Origin: Streptomyces rishiriensis
GTDB lineage: Bacteria > Actinomycetota > Actinomycetes > Streptomycetales > Streptomycetaceae
Length of the DNA stretch: 64,000 nt
Assembly: GCF_003112535.1 (NCBI RefSeq)
Contig: NZ_BEWA01000002.1
Coordinates: 310,001-374,000 of the forward strand
Direction of reading: 5' to 3'
Shown: positions 1 through 6,324 of the stretch, in pieces
Layout of the letters: every line of letters begins with the position of its first letter
How positions within the stretch are numbered: the stretch's first letter is position 1
The notes under the pieces: generated by a model
What the model was told of the DNA's origin: nothing
Database searches by the model: none
Seen by the model: only the letters and a program-made list of their open reading frames with translations
Program-made: the position numbers and the translations under genes

Positions 1-50
1 GCGCCGCCGCCGAGTTGGCCGCCCGCACCCACCGCTGCCCCGTCCGCTGA
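1..50 (+). CDS. Mobile element transfer protein (SpdA-like), C-terminal end
   Basis: The window opens inside a gene. The frame beginning at base 3 reads AAAELAARTHRCPVR and stops at 48-50. This tail resembles the C-terminus of the small Cys-containing mobile element transfer proteins found beside traSA in pSAM2-like elements. That is a memory-based match on 15 residues, so it is tentative. It lies directly upstream of two small spread genes and rep-xis-int, which supports the reading. The rest of the gene is outside the window. Confidence 0.5.
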   Translation, partial: AAAELAARTHRCPVR

Positions 51-66
51 AAGGACCCCGTACCCA

Positions 67-261
67 GTGACCGTCAGCCTGCCGCTCGTCGTCGTCCTCG
101 GCTTCTTCGCCTGGGCGGCCATCAAGTACCTCGGCGTCCGAGTGTGGATCGTCGTCCTGATCACCCTCTTCGGCTTCTGGCTCTCGCGCACCTTCCTCGC
201 CCCTGCCATCGAGTCCGGCACGCGCTCCGGCGTGGACGTCGTAAACGGCTCACATGACTAG
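67..261 (+). CDS. Small membrane protein of the integrative element
   Basis: 64 aa from a GTG start, 16 bases after the preceding stop and preceded by an AAAGGA-like sequence. Two hydrophobic stretches cover about residues 4-20 and 25-38 (LPLVVVLGFF; WIVVLITLFGFW), followed by a short polar tail. Position between transfer genes and rep suggests a spread (Spd) function, meaning plasmid dissemination within mycelium. There is no recognisable domain, so the role is inferred from context only. Confidence 0.6.
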   Translation: MTVSLPLVVVLGFFAWAAIKYLGVRVWIVVLITLFGFWLSRTFLAPAIESGTRSGVDVVNGSHD

Positions 262-283
262 ACGAGTAGATAAGGACTTTGCC

Positions 284-535
284 GTGTTCCTGCCGAAGTA
301 CCCGGACAACCCCACCCCGCCGCCCGCGCACACCCACGCCCCGACCGACCCGGCCCCCGTCCCGGTCCGGCGTTCGCTCCCGTCGGTCTCCATCGATCAG
401 AAGACCGTCGCGGCCGTGCTCGTCGGCGGAGTCGTCCTCACCGCGCTCCTGGCCGCCGTCGCCGTCGCGGCCATCTCGGTCGCGGTCGCCGCCGTGGTCC
501 TGCGCTCCCTGCTCCGCGAACACCACCGCCGCTGA
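284..535 (+). CDS. SpdD-like spread protein
   Basis: 83 aa from GTG at 284. That start has an AAGGA box at 272-276 with 7-nt spacing. An in-frame ATG at 254, overlapping the previous stop, has no ribosome site and would add 10 residues. The N-terminal half is Pro-rich (MFLPKYPDNPTPPP). The C-terminal half is a long Ala/Val membrane segment ending in a basic tail (RSLLREHHRR). This Pro-rich, transmembrane, basic-tail layout matches SpdD-type spread proteins of Streptomyces elements, which are thought to help intramycelial spread after conjugation. Family assignment is by architecture and memory. Confidence 0.6.
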   Translation: MFLPKYPDNPTPPPAHTHAPTDPAPVPVRRSLPSVSIDQKTVAAVLVGGVVLTALLAAVAVAAISVAVAAVVLRSLLREHHRR

Positions 536-607
536 CCTGCGGCCTGGCCACCGGGGCGGCGCGACACCGCCACGTACTCGCCGCCTCGGTGGCCCACTCC
601 TCCCGAA

Positions 608-1978
608 GTGCCCGTCAGAAGGAGAACCGTCATCTTCACCCGCGCCACCCCGCCCCCACTCCCGGAACTCAGCAACCTCGCCGCAGGCGGCACCCTGCCC
701 GGTATCCTCCGCCAGCTCTCCGGCCTCGGCGGCTGCACCCACCCCATCCGCCTCGACGGCCACCGCACCGAATACGACGTCGACACCGCAACCGGCGAGA
801 TCGGCCGCATCCTCCACCAGCTCAACTCGTCCGACCTCCCGGCCGGCCAACTCCTCGTCCGCTGCAACAACCGCCGCACGACCCGCTGCCCGGCCTGCTC
901 GGAGGTCTACCGCCGCGACACCTTCCAACTGATCACCGCAGGCCTGCGCGGCGGCAAGGGCACCCCGGAACGCGTCGCTACTCACCCTCGCGTCTTCGCC
1001 ACCTTCACTGCCCCCGGCTTCGGCCCCGTCCACAACCGCCGAACCGACGGACGCCCCTGCCGCTGCGGCACCCACCACGACCAGGAGGACGAAGCGCTCG
1101 GCACCCCGCTCCAGCTGGACACCTACGACTACGAAGCCGCCGTGCTCTGGAACGCGCACGCCGGGCCCCTCTGGCGACGCTTCTCGATCTACCTGCGCCG
1201 AGAGGTCGCCAAGCGTGCGGGTCTGTCACAGCGGGAGCTCCGCGACTACGCTCGCGTGTCCTTCGCCAAGGTCGCCGAGTACCAGAAGCGCGGTGCGGTC
1301 CACTTTCACGCCGTCATCCGCATCGATGGTCCCGGTGGCGGCGAGACTCCGCCTCCGGCGTGGGCAACCGCCGAGCTGCTGACCGACGCCATCGGGGCTG
1401 CCGCGTCGAAGGTCCGTGTCGACGGCCCGACCATCGACGGCCGCGTTCACGCCTTCGCCTTCGGCCGCCAACTCGACGTCCGCACCATCCGATCCGCCGA
1501 CTTCAACGACGGCCGGGAGCTCACCGAACGCGCCGTCGCCGCCTACATCGCCAAGTACGCCACCAAGGGCGCGGAGGCGGCCACGGGAGCTCTCGACCGG
1601 CCGCTCAAGTTCGTTGCCGAACTCGCCCAGCTCGACATCAGCGAGCACGCGCGCCGCCTCATCCGAACCGCCTGGGCGCTCGGCGCACGCAAGGACCTCG
1701 AACACCTCCGCCTACGGGCCTGGGCTCACATGCTCGGCTTCCGCGGCCACTTCTCCACCAAGTCCCGCCGCTACTCCACCACCCTCGGCGCACTCCGCGA
1801 CGCCCGCGCCGAATGGCGACGAGCACAGGCAGCCAACACGACCGACACCGGACCCGAGACGACGTATGTCCTCGCCCACTGGGTCTTCGCCGGAACCGGC
1901 CTCTCCGACGCCGAAGCCTGGCTCGCTGCGTCCCTCGAACCCGCCCCCAGAACCGAAGGAGAGCCCACCCATGGCTAG
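608..1978 (+). CDS. RepSA-like rolling-circle replication initiator
   Basis: 456 aa. It carries the signatures of a rolling-circle initiator: a Cys pair region (RCNNRRTTRCPACSEVYRRD, about residues 85-104), a HUH motif in VHFHAVIRID (about 235-245) and a Tyr motif AAYIAKYATKG (about 310-320) likely to hold the nicking tyrosine. RepSA of pSAM2 replicates the excised element and needs these metal-binding His and Tyr residues. The gene overlaps xis by 8 bases, giving a rep-xis-int operon. The start is odd: GTG 608 has no ribosome site, while a strong AGAAGGAGA lies inside the frame at 617-625 and points at GTC 629 or ATC 632. Confidence 0.85.
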   Translation: MPVRRRTVIFTRATPPPLPELSNLAAGGTLPGILRQLSGLGGCTHPIRLDGHRTEYDVDTATGEIGRILHQLNSSDLPAGQLLVRCNNRRTTRCPACSEVYRRDTFQLITAGLRGGKGTPERVATHPRVFATFTAPGFGPVHNRRTDGRPCRCGTHHDQEDEALGTPLQLDTYDYEAAVLWNAHAGPLWRRFSIYLRREVAKRAGLSQRELRDYARVSFAKVAEYQKRGAVHFHAVIRIDGPGGGETPPPAWATAELLTDAIGAAASKVRVDGPTIDGRVHAFAFGRQLDVRTIRSADFNDGRELTERAVAAYIAKYATKGAEAATGALDRPLKFVAELAQLDISEHARRLIRTAWALGARKDLEHLRLRAWAHMLGFRGHFSTKSRRYSTTLGALRDARAEWRRAQAANTTDTGPETTYVLAHWVFAGTGLSDAEAWLAASLEPAPRTEGEPTHG

Positions 1979-2210
1979 CCGACGCCTGGCCCTGGCCGAC
2001 GTTGTCGCCGAACCCCGTGCCCTGCCTTCGCGATACCTGACCCCTGAGGACCTGGTGGAGATGTTCGATCTGCCCAGCGTCGAGACGGTCTACCAGTGGC
2101 GACGCAAGCGCACCGGACCCCGTGGCTTCCGCGTCGGCCGGCACTTGCGCTTCGACCCGGCCGATGTGCGCGCATGGGTAGACTCGCTGCGCGAGGGGGC
2201 GGCTGCCTGA
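1971..2210 (+). CDS. xis: Excisionase (Xis), MerR-like helix-turn-helix
   Basis: 79 aa. ATG 1971 follows GAAGGAGAG at 1955-1962 and overlaps the end of rep. The C-terminal two thirds is a classical excisionase/AlpA-like winged HTH: YLTPEDLVEMFDLPSVETVYQWRRKR, then GFRVGRHLRFDPADVRAWVDSL. Xis proteins bend attachment-site DNA and direct the integrase toward excision. Its TGA is interleaved with the integrase ATG (TGATG), so the two proteins are probably translationally coupled. Length and position match xis of pSAM2-type elements. Confidence 0.85.
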   Translation: MASRRLALADVVAEPRALPSRYLTPEDLVEMFDLPSVETVYQWRRKRTGPRGFRVGRHLRFDPADVRAWVDSLREGAAA

Positions 2211-3490
2211 TGGCCGGACACATCCAAGACCGCTGGTACAGGGCCGAGGTCGGTCCGGACGGCAAGACCCGCAAGGTCAAGACCGATCGTCACGGCCTCG
2301 GCATGCGCTACCGGGCTCGCTACGTCGGACCCGACGGCACAGAGAAGTCGAAGAGCTTCCCGGACAAGCAGAAGCGGCTGGCAGATGTCTGGCTGACCAG
2401 CATCGAGGCCGATATGGCGCGAGGTCAGTACATCGACCCGCAGGCGGCCCGCGTCACCTTCCGCGAGTACGCGGAACGTTGGCTGGCGGCCCTGACGACC
2501 GACCTCACGAGCCGGGCCGCCGTGGAAGGACGGTTGCGCCTCCACGCCCTGCCGTACCTCGGTGCCCGGCCCATCGGGTCGTTCCAGGCCGAGCACATCC
2601 GCGACTGGAACCGCCAGCTCGAAGACTCGGTGACGTCGGCCCGGTACCGGCGTCTGATCTTCGATGCGGTCTCTTCGGTCCTCAACGCGGCCGTGGATGA
2701 CCGCCTGCTGGCCTCGAATCCTTGCCGGGCTCGATCGGTCAAGGCACCTCGTCCCGCGCCGTCACGAGTGCATCCGTGGTCCGCAGAGCAGGTCTTCGGG
2801 GTGCGTGGCGGCCTGCCCGAGCGCTATCGCGCCATGGTCGACCTGGGCGCCGGATGCGGGTTGCGGCAGGGCGAGATCTTTGGCCTGGCCGTCGACAACA
2901 TCGGAGACCTGGGATGGGTGTACGTACGCCAGCAGGTGAAGAAGGTACGCGGCACGCTCGTCTTCGCGCCGCCCAAGCGCGGCAAGCTCCGTGACGTCCC
3001 CCTCGACCCCGAGGTGTCCGCCGCGCTCCACGACCACATGGAACGCTTCCCGCCCGTAGACGTGACCCTGCCCTGGCTGACTCCGACTGGGCCCAAGGTC
3101 ACGCATCGCCTCGTCTTCACGAGCGGCATCGGCGCGGCCATCTGGAGTCAGGGCTTCAACGACCAGGCGTGGAAGCCTGCACTGGTTTCCGCCGGCATCA
3201 TCCCAACCCCCGAGAAGGGGCAGCGGTACGCAGCCGCCCGCGAGCACGGCATGCACGCCCTACGGCACTTCTACGCCTCGGTGCTCCTGGACGCCGGAGA
3301 GAACATCAAGGCCTTGAGCCTCTACCTCGGTCACAGCGACCCGGGGTTCACGCTCCGCGTGTACACGCACCTGATGCCGTCCAGCGAGACTCGGACCCGA
3401 AAGGCCGTCTCCGCGATGTACCGGGCCGCCGAGCACGCTCACGACGGCCCCGAGACGGCTGACGGCCCAGAGACGGCCCAAGCGGCCTGA
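2210..3490 (+). CDS. int: Site-specific tyrosine recombinase (integrase)
   Basis: 426 aa starting at the ATG overlapping the xis stop; longer in-frame starts run through xis and are not needed. The N-terminal region (about 65-160) is a SAM-like core-binding domain (FREYAERWLAAL). The catalytic domain shows the expected residues: Arg in GCGLRQGEIFGL, HALRH, LGHSDPGFT and the nucleophile Tyr in VYTHLM. The family integrates actinomycete elements into tRNA genes using an att site next to int. The last 16 residues are a repetitive DGPETADGPETAQAA tail whose DNA joins a field of GACGGCCC repeats. Confidence 0.92.
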   Translation: MAGHIQDRWYRAEVGPDGKTRKVKTDRHGLGMRYRARYVGPDGTEKSKSFPDKQKRLADVWLTSIEADMARGQYIDPQAARVTFREYAERWLAALTTDLTSRAAVEGRLRLHALPYLGARPIGSFQAEHIRDWNRQLEDSVTSARYRRLIFDAVSSVLNAAVDDRLLASNPCRARSVKAPRPAPSRVHPWSAEQVFGVRGGLPERYRAMVDLGAGCGLRQGEIFGLAVDNIGDLGWVYVRQQVKKVRGTLVFAPPKRGKLRDVPLDPEVSAALHDHMERFPPVDVTLPWLTPTGPKVTHRLVFTSGIGAAIWSQGFNDQAWKPALVSAGIIPTPEKGQRYAAAREHGMHALRHFYASVLLDAGENIKALSLYLGHSDPGFTLRVYTHLMPSSETRTRKAVSAMYRAAEHAHDGPETADGPETAQAA

Positions 3491-3674
3491 GACGGCCCCT
3501 CATCGGCGACATAACCGCTGGTGAGGGGCTTTTTTGTGCCCTCCTGCGGTAAGTAACACCCCATCTTGCCTGAGGTCCACCCCCGGGTGGTAACCCGAAT
3601 GACGGGGGACGGCTGACCTGGGGTTTCGTCGTAGACGACCGATGGACGGCCCCTGGACGACCCCGGACGGCCCC
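3443..3674 (+). repeat. Cluster of GACGGCCC octamer direct repeats at the int 3' end
   Basis: The octamer GACGGCCC occurs at about 3443, 3461, 3472, 3491, 3645 and 3666, all in the same orientation, spanning the last int codons and the flanking intergenic DNA. Two longer copies (GGACGGCCCCTGG) are 21 bases apart at 3644 and 3665. Integrases of this class bind arm-type repeats flanking the att core, so these are candidate arm sites. No tRNA fragment was found next to them, so the att core is not located. Confidence 0.55.
3495..3535 (+). terminator. Intrinsic terminator after int
   Basis: Inverted arms GCCCCTCA (3495-3502) and TGAGGGGC (3522-3529) are followed directly by six T residues. It starts 5 bases past the int stop and would end the rep-xis-int transcript. 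Confidence 0.85.
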
Positions 3675-3804
3675 TGGGTCACCTCCGGGCGGTCCCCGGG
3701 CGGCCCCGGGCGGCCGATATACGTCCGAGGTCGCCGTCCCGGCCCCCGTGACCCGGCCCCCGCCGCCCATCCCCCGCCCGGGGCGACGCCAGGGGGCAGT
3801 CGGT
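3536..3804. other. Non-coding junction between integrative element and chromosome
   Basis: No gene seen. It contains an imperfect inverted repeat at 3573-3619 (AGGTC...CCCCCG / CGGGGG...GACCT) and GC-rich near-repeats to 3715. The right boundary of the integrative element must lie here or just beyond. Confidence 0.5.
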
Positions 3805-5223
3805 TCAGTCGTGGGGTCGGGCGTCCTTGCGGCCGATCAGGACCAGGGCCGCTCCGCCGATGATCACCAGGCCGATGGCGGTGCCCGCGATGAGGGGGGT
3901 GGTGCCGGCGCCGCCCGTCGCGGCGAGGTCGACGCCGCTCTCGGTGGAGACGCCGCCCACCGTGGCCGGGCTCGGCTCGCTGAGGGTCTGGGTGGTCAGG
4001 CCCGCGGTCTCGTCGGCCTGGGTCCTGCAGTCCACGACGCCGGTGAAGCGGTAGTCGACGCCTTGCGGGCCGGCGATCGTGAAGTCGTAGGCCTGGTCCT
4101 CCTGCAACGGGATCGTCACCGTCCGGGACGCACCGGCCGGGACGGCGTGGTCGGCGCCCATCAGCTCGAAGACGAAGGCCTCGTCGCCCCGGTTGACGGC
4201 GGTGAGGTCCACGCCGCTCTTCGCGCAGTCCTTCGCCGCGGACAGCGCCGGGAGGGCGCCCTGCTTCGCCCAGGCCGCGCTGGCCGTCGCCGACACGGTC
4301 GACTCACTGGAGCCGGCCAGGATCTGCGTCTGGCTGCGGCTCTCCGAGGTGAAGGCGCGGCCGACGGGAACGCTCGTGGAGGCCTGCACGGTCAGCTCGG
4401 CCGACCCGGGGAGCGCGTCGGCGGGCACGTCGAAGAACAGCTGACTGCCGTCCGCCGCGGAGGTGACCACCCTGCCGTCCTTGCCGACGATCCGGATCCC
4501 GCTGGTGGCGGCGTTCGGCGGAGGCGTGACCGTCACGGCGGTCGCCTCGGTGTGCACCGTCACCGGGCCGAGCAGCTCGCCGGGCCGGCCGGAGACGGCG
4601 GGCACGTCCAGGGAGAGGGAGGCCCGGGGCTCCGCCACCGGGCGGGCGGCCTTCTGGAGGTAGTCCGCGAGGCGCTCGGCCCTCGGGTCGACGGCGTCGA
4701 CGGCGGCGCTGTCCGAATAGCGCCAGATGGCCACCTGGGTGCCGGCGGCGGCGTCCTGCTCCGTGAGACCGCCGTCGATGCCGGCCTTGTGGGCGAGCGA
4801 GGCGAGGTCGTTCACCTGGGGGTAGGAGTTCTGCAGGATCCAACGGATGCGGCCCGCGTCCCGGTTGGCGCCGAGCGAGGTGCCGCTCCACGGCGTCTCG
4901 TGGTATCTGGCGTCCCGCTGCGTGGGGTTGTACAGGTCGACGCAGTAGGTCTGCAGGGTGCCGCCGCCCTCGACGGACATCTCGAACAGTCCTGCCGACA
5001 CCTCCTGATCCCCGCCGTCGGCGTGGACCACGGCCGCGCCGTAGGTCTTGAGGCCGCCTATCGTCGCGGTGGCCCCACCCTGACTCTGCGTCATCTCGGC
5101 GGCCGTCGCCGTGCCCGCGCCGGCGACGACGCCGGCCGCGACGAAGCCGGACACCAGCGTCGCCACGGCGAGGCGGACCGCACCTCGTCCGCGCGAGAAG
5201 CGCGCAGAGAACGAAGAAATCAC
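3805..5223 (-). CDS. Thioester-domain (TQXA) cell-wall protein with LAxTG sorting signal
   Basis: 472 aa from GTG 5223, preceded by GAAGGGG. A signal peptide (about 1-42) ends ATAAEM. The N-terminal domain carries the two partners of an internal Cys-Gln thioester: YCVDL with Cys94 and TQVAIW with Gln163. Gram-positive adhesins of this type react covalently with host or surface amines. Ig-like beta-rich stretches follow (about 200-420). The C-terminus has LAATG at about 433-437, a hydrophobic helix and RKDARPHD, a class E (LAxTG) sortase signal. The gene stands alone beside an integrative element, and its ligand is unknown. Confidence 0.85.
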   Translation of the reverse strand: MISSFSARFSRGRGAVRLAVATLVSGFVAAGVVAGAGTATAAEMTQSQGGATATIGGLKTYGAAVVHADGGDQEVSAGLFEMSVEGGGTLQTYCVDLYNPTQRDARYHETPWSGTSLGANRDAGRIRWILQNSYPQVNDLASLAHKAGIDGGLTEQDAAAGTQVAIWRYSDSAAVDAVDPRAERLADYLQKAARPVAEPRASLSLDVPAVSGRPGELLGPVTVHTEATAVTVTPPPNAATSGIRIVGKDGRVVTSAADGSQLFFDVPADALPGSAELTVQASTSVPVGRAFTSESRSQTQILAGSSESTVSATASAAWAKQGALPALSAAKDCAKSGVDLTAVNRGDEAFVFELMGADHAVPAGASRTVTIPLQEDQAYDFTIAGPQGVDYRFTGVVDCRTQADETAGLTTQTLSEPSPATVGGVSTESGVDLAATGGAGTTPLIAGTAIGLVIIGGAALVLIGRKDARPHD

Positions 5224-5352
5224 ACAATTCCCCTTCGAGCAGGACCCGTTGATGTGGGGGGCACGGTCCCACCTGCAGAATCTGAAGCTCCGTGAGCCAC
5301 GTCCGGCATCCTAGAGACGCGACGCACCGCGCTTCCCGGTCATCTCATCGGA

Positions 5353-5393
5353 TCGGCGATCCGACTCGGAATCGTTATCCCCAAGATCGCCGA
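5353..5393. repeat. Inverted repeat, 9-bp perfect arms
   Basis: TCGGCGATC at 5353-5361 pairs with GATCGCCGA at 5385-5393 around a 23-nt loop. It overlaps a smaller palindrome (GGATC-GGC-GATCC, 5350-5362), allowing alternative pairings. Confidence 0.55.
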
Positions 5394-5400
5394 CCGGCCG

Positions 5401-5451
5401 GGCTTATCGACAAATACACTCGACGGCCTGGAGCGTATTCCCCGATAAGCC
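5401..5451. repeat. Compound inverted repeat (9-bp outer plus 5-bp inner arms)
   Basis: GGCTTATCG at 5401-5409 pairs with CGATAAGCC at 5443-5451. Inside, AATAC (5413-5417) pairs with GTATT (5435-5439). There is no T-run after it on either strand, so it is not a plain terminator. It sits about 180 bases upstream of the thioester-protein start. Confidence 0.55.
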
Positions 5452-5549
5452 GCAACTCGGTCAGCGACCGGGCCGGCTCTTCCCTGACGCTGCGTCACCG
5501 ACCCGTTCCCTCACGCAGTGGATCATCCCGTGCCGCGCCGGGCCTCGGT

Positions 5550-6032
5550 TCACGTCACCGCCGCCGGCTCGCGTCGCCGCTGGGCGGCGGGCTCCGGTTC
5601 CGCGGGATCCGCGGCCGGTGTCTCCCAGTCGGGCTCGGGCCGCGTCGGCGCGCCGGCGGCGGCCTGCTCGGGGCGGCCCGATCGCCGGAAGGCCGACGTG
5701 CCCCGGGCGAGGTCATGCCCGATCGCCACGGCGTCGATGTCCGCCGACGTCCAGCCCTGCTGTCCCTCGCGGGACTCCGTGCGCACCTTCAGCCTGCCCT
5801 GCACCACGACCGGATCGCCGACGTTCAGCGAGGCCATCGCGTTGGAGGCCAGCTGGCGGTTGGCCCACACCGTGAAGAAGTTGGTGTGCCCGTCGGTCCA
5901 GGCGCTCTTCTCGCGGTCCCAGTAGCGCGAGGTCACCGCCAGCCGGAACCTCGCCGACGCGCCCGCCGCCAACTCCCGGAAGACCGGCTGCGTCGCCACG
6001 TTGCCCACCGCGCAGACCATCGTCTCGTTCAC
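5550..6032 (-). CDS. ssbB: Single-stranded DNA-binding protein SsbB
   Basis: 160 aa from GTG 6032, chosen because GGGAGGGG lies just upstream and the OB-fold begins at once (NETMVCAVGNVATQPVFREL). The OB domain covers about residues 1-110, with the typical FFTVWANRQLASNAMASLNVGDPVVVQGRL. The tail is Pro/Glu-rich and ends RREPAAVT, without the acidic DDDxPF tip that recruits partner proteins to the main SSB. This fits the SsbB paralogue of Streptomyces, needed for chromosome segregation in spores rather than bulk replication. It lies downstream of dynB on the same strand. Confidence 0.85.
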   Translation of the reverse strand: MNETMVCAVGNVATQPVFRELAAGASARFRLAVTSRYWDREKSAWTDGHTNFFTVWANRQLASNAMASLNVGDPVVVQGRLKVRTESREGQQGWTSADIDAVAIGHDLARGTSAFRRSGRPEQAAAGAPTRPEPDWETPAADPAEPEPAAQRRREPAAVT

Positions 6033-6286
6033 TCGAACCCCTCCCTCGCCGGGCGGTCGCGCCGCCCGGATGCGCCGCCGGGTCCGTCCCGTACGGCTGC
6101 GTCCGCCGCGACGGTCGTGGACCGGTGGTCGTGGACCCGTGGGCCGCGTCCCGTCGCCTGCCTCGCGGCGACCGCATCCGTCGCGATCGCCGCGAAGCCA
6201 GACTGCCGCCGCCAGGCCGGGCCCGACGGGCGCTGTGGATGACCCCCGGCTTGTGGACAACCCCACCACCCGGACGAGTGATGCAC

Positions 6287-6302
6287 ACCCCCCATAGGGG
6301 GT
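6287..6302. promoter_or_regulatory. Short GC palindrome between dynB and ssbB
   Basis: ACCCCC at 6287-6292 and GGGGGT at 6297-6302 form a palindrome 23 bases after the dynB stop. It could be a weak hairpin or an operator for ssbB. The 6033-6324 gap holds nothing else that I recognise. Confidence 0.3.
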
Positions 6303-6324
6303 CACCCCCGCGGATCACCTGCCG

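Larger units (their letters stand above)
5224..5549. other. Intergenic region with two stem-loops
   Basis: No gene. The region lies between ssbB and the surface-protein gene, both on the minus strand. It is AT-richer than its surroundings and holds the two inverted repeats listed separately. The surface-protein promoter and long 5' leader probably lie here. Confidence 0.5.
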
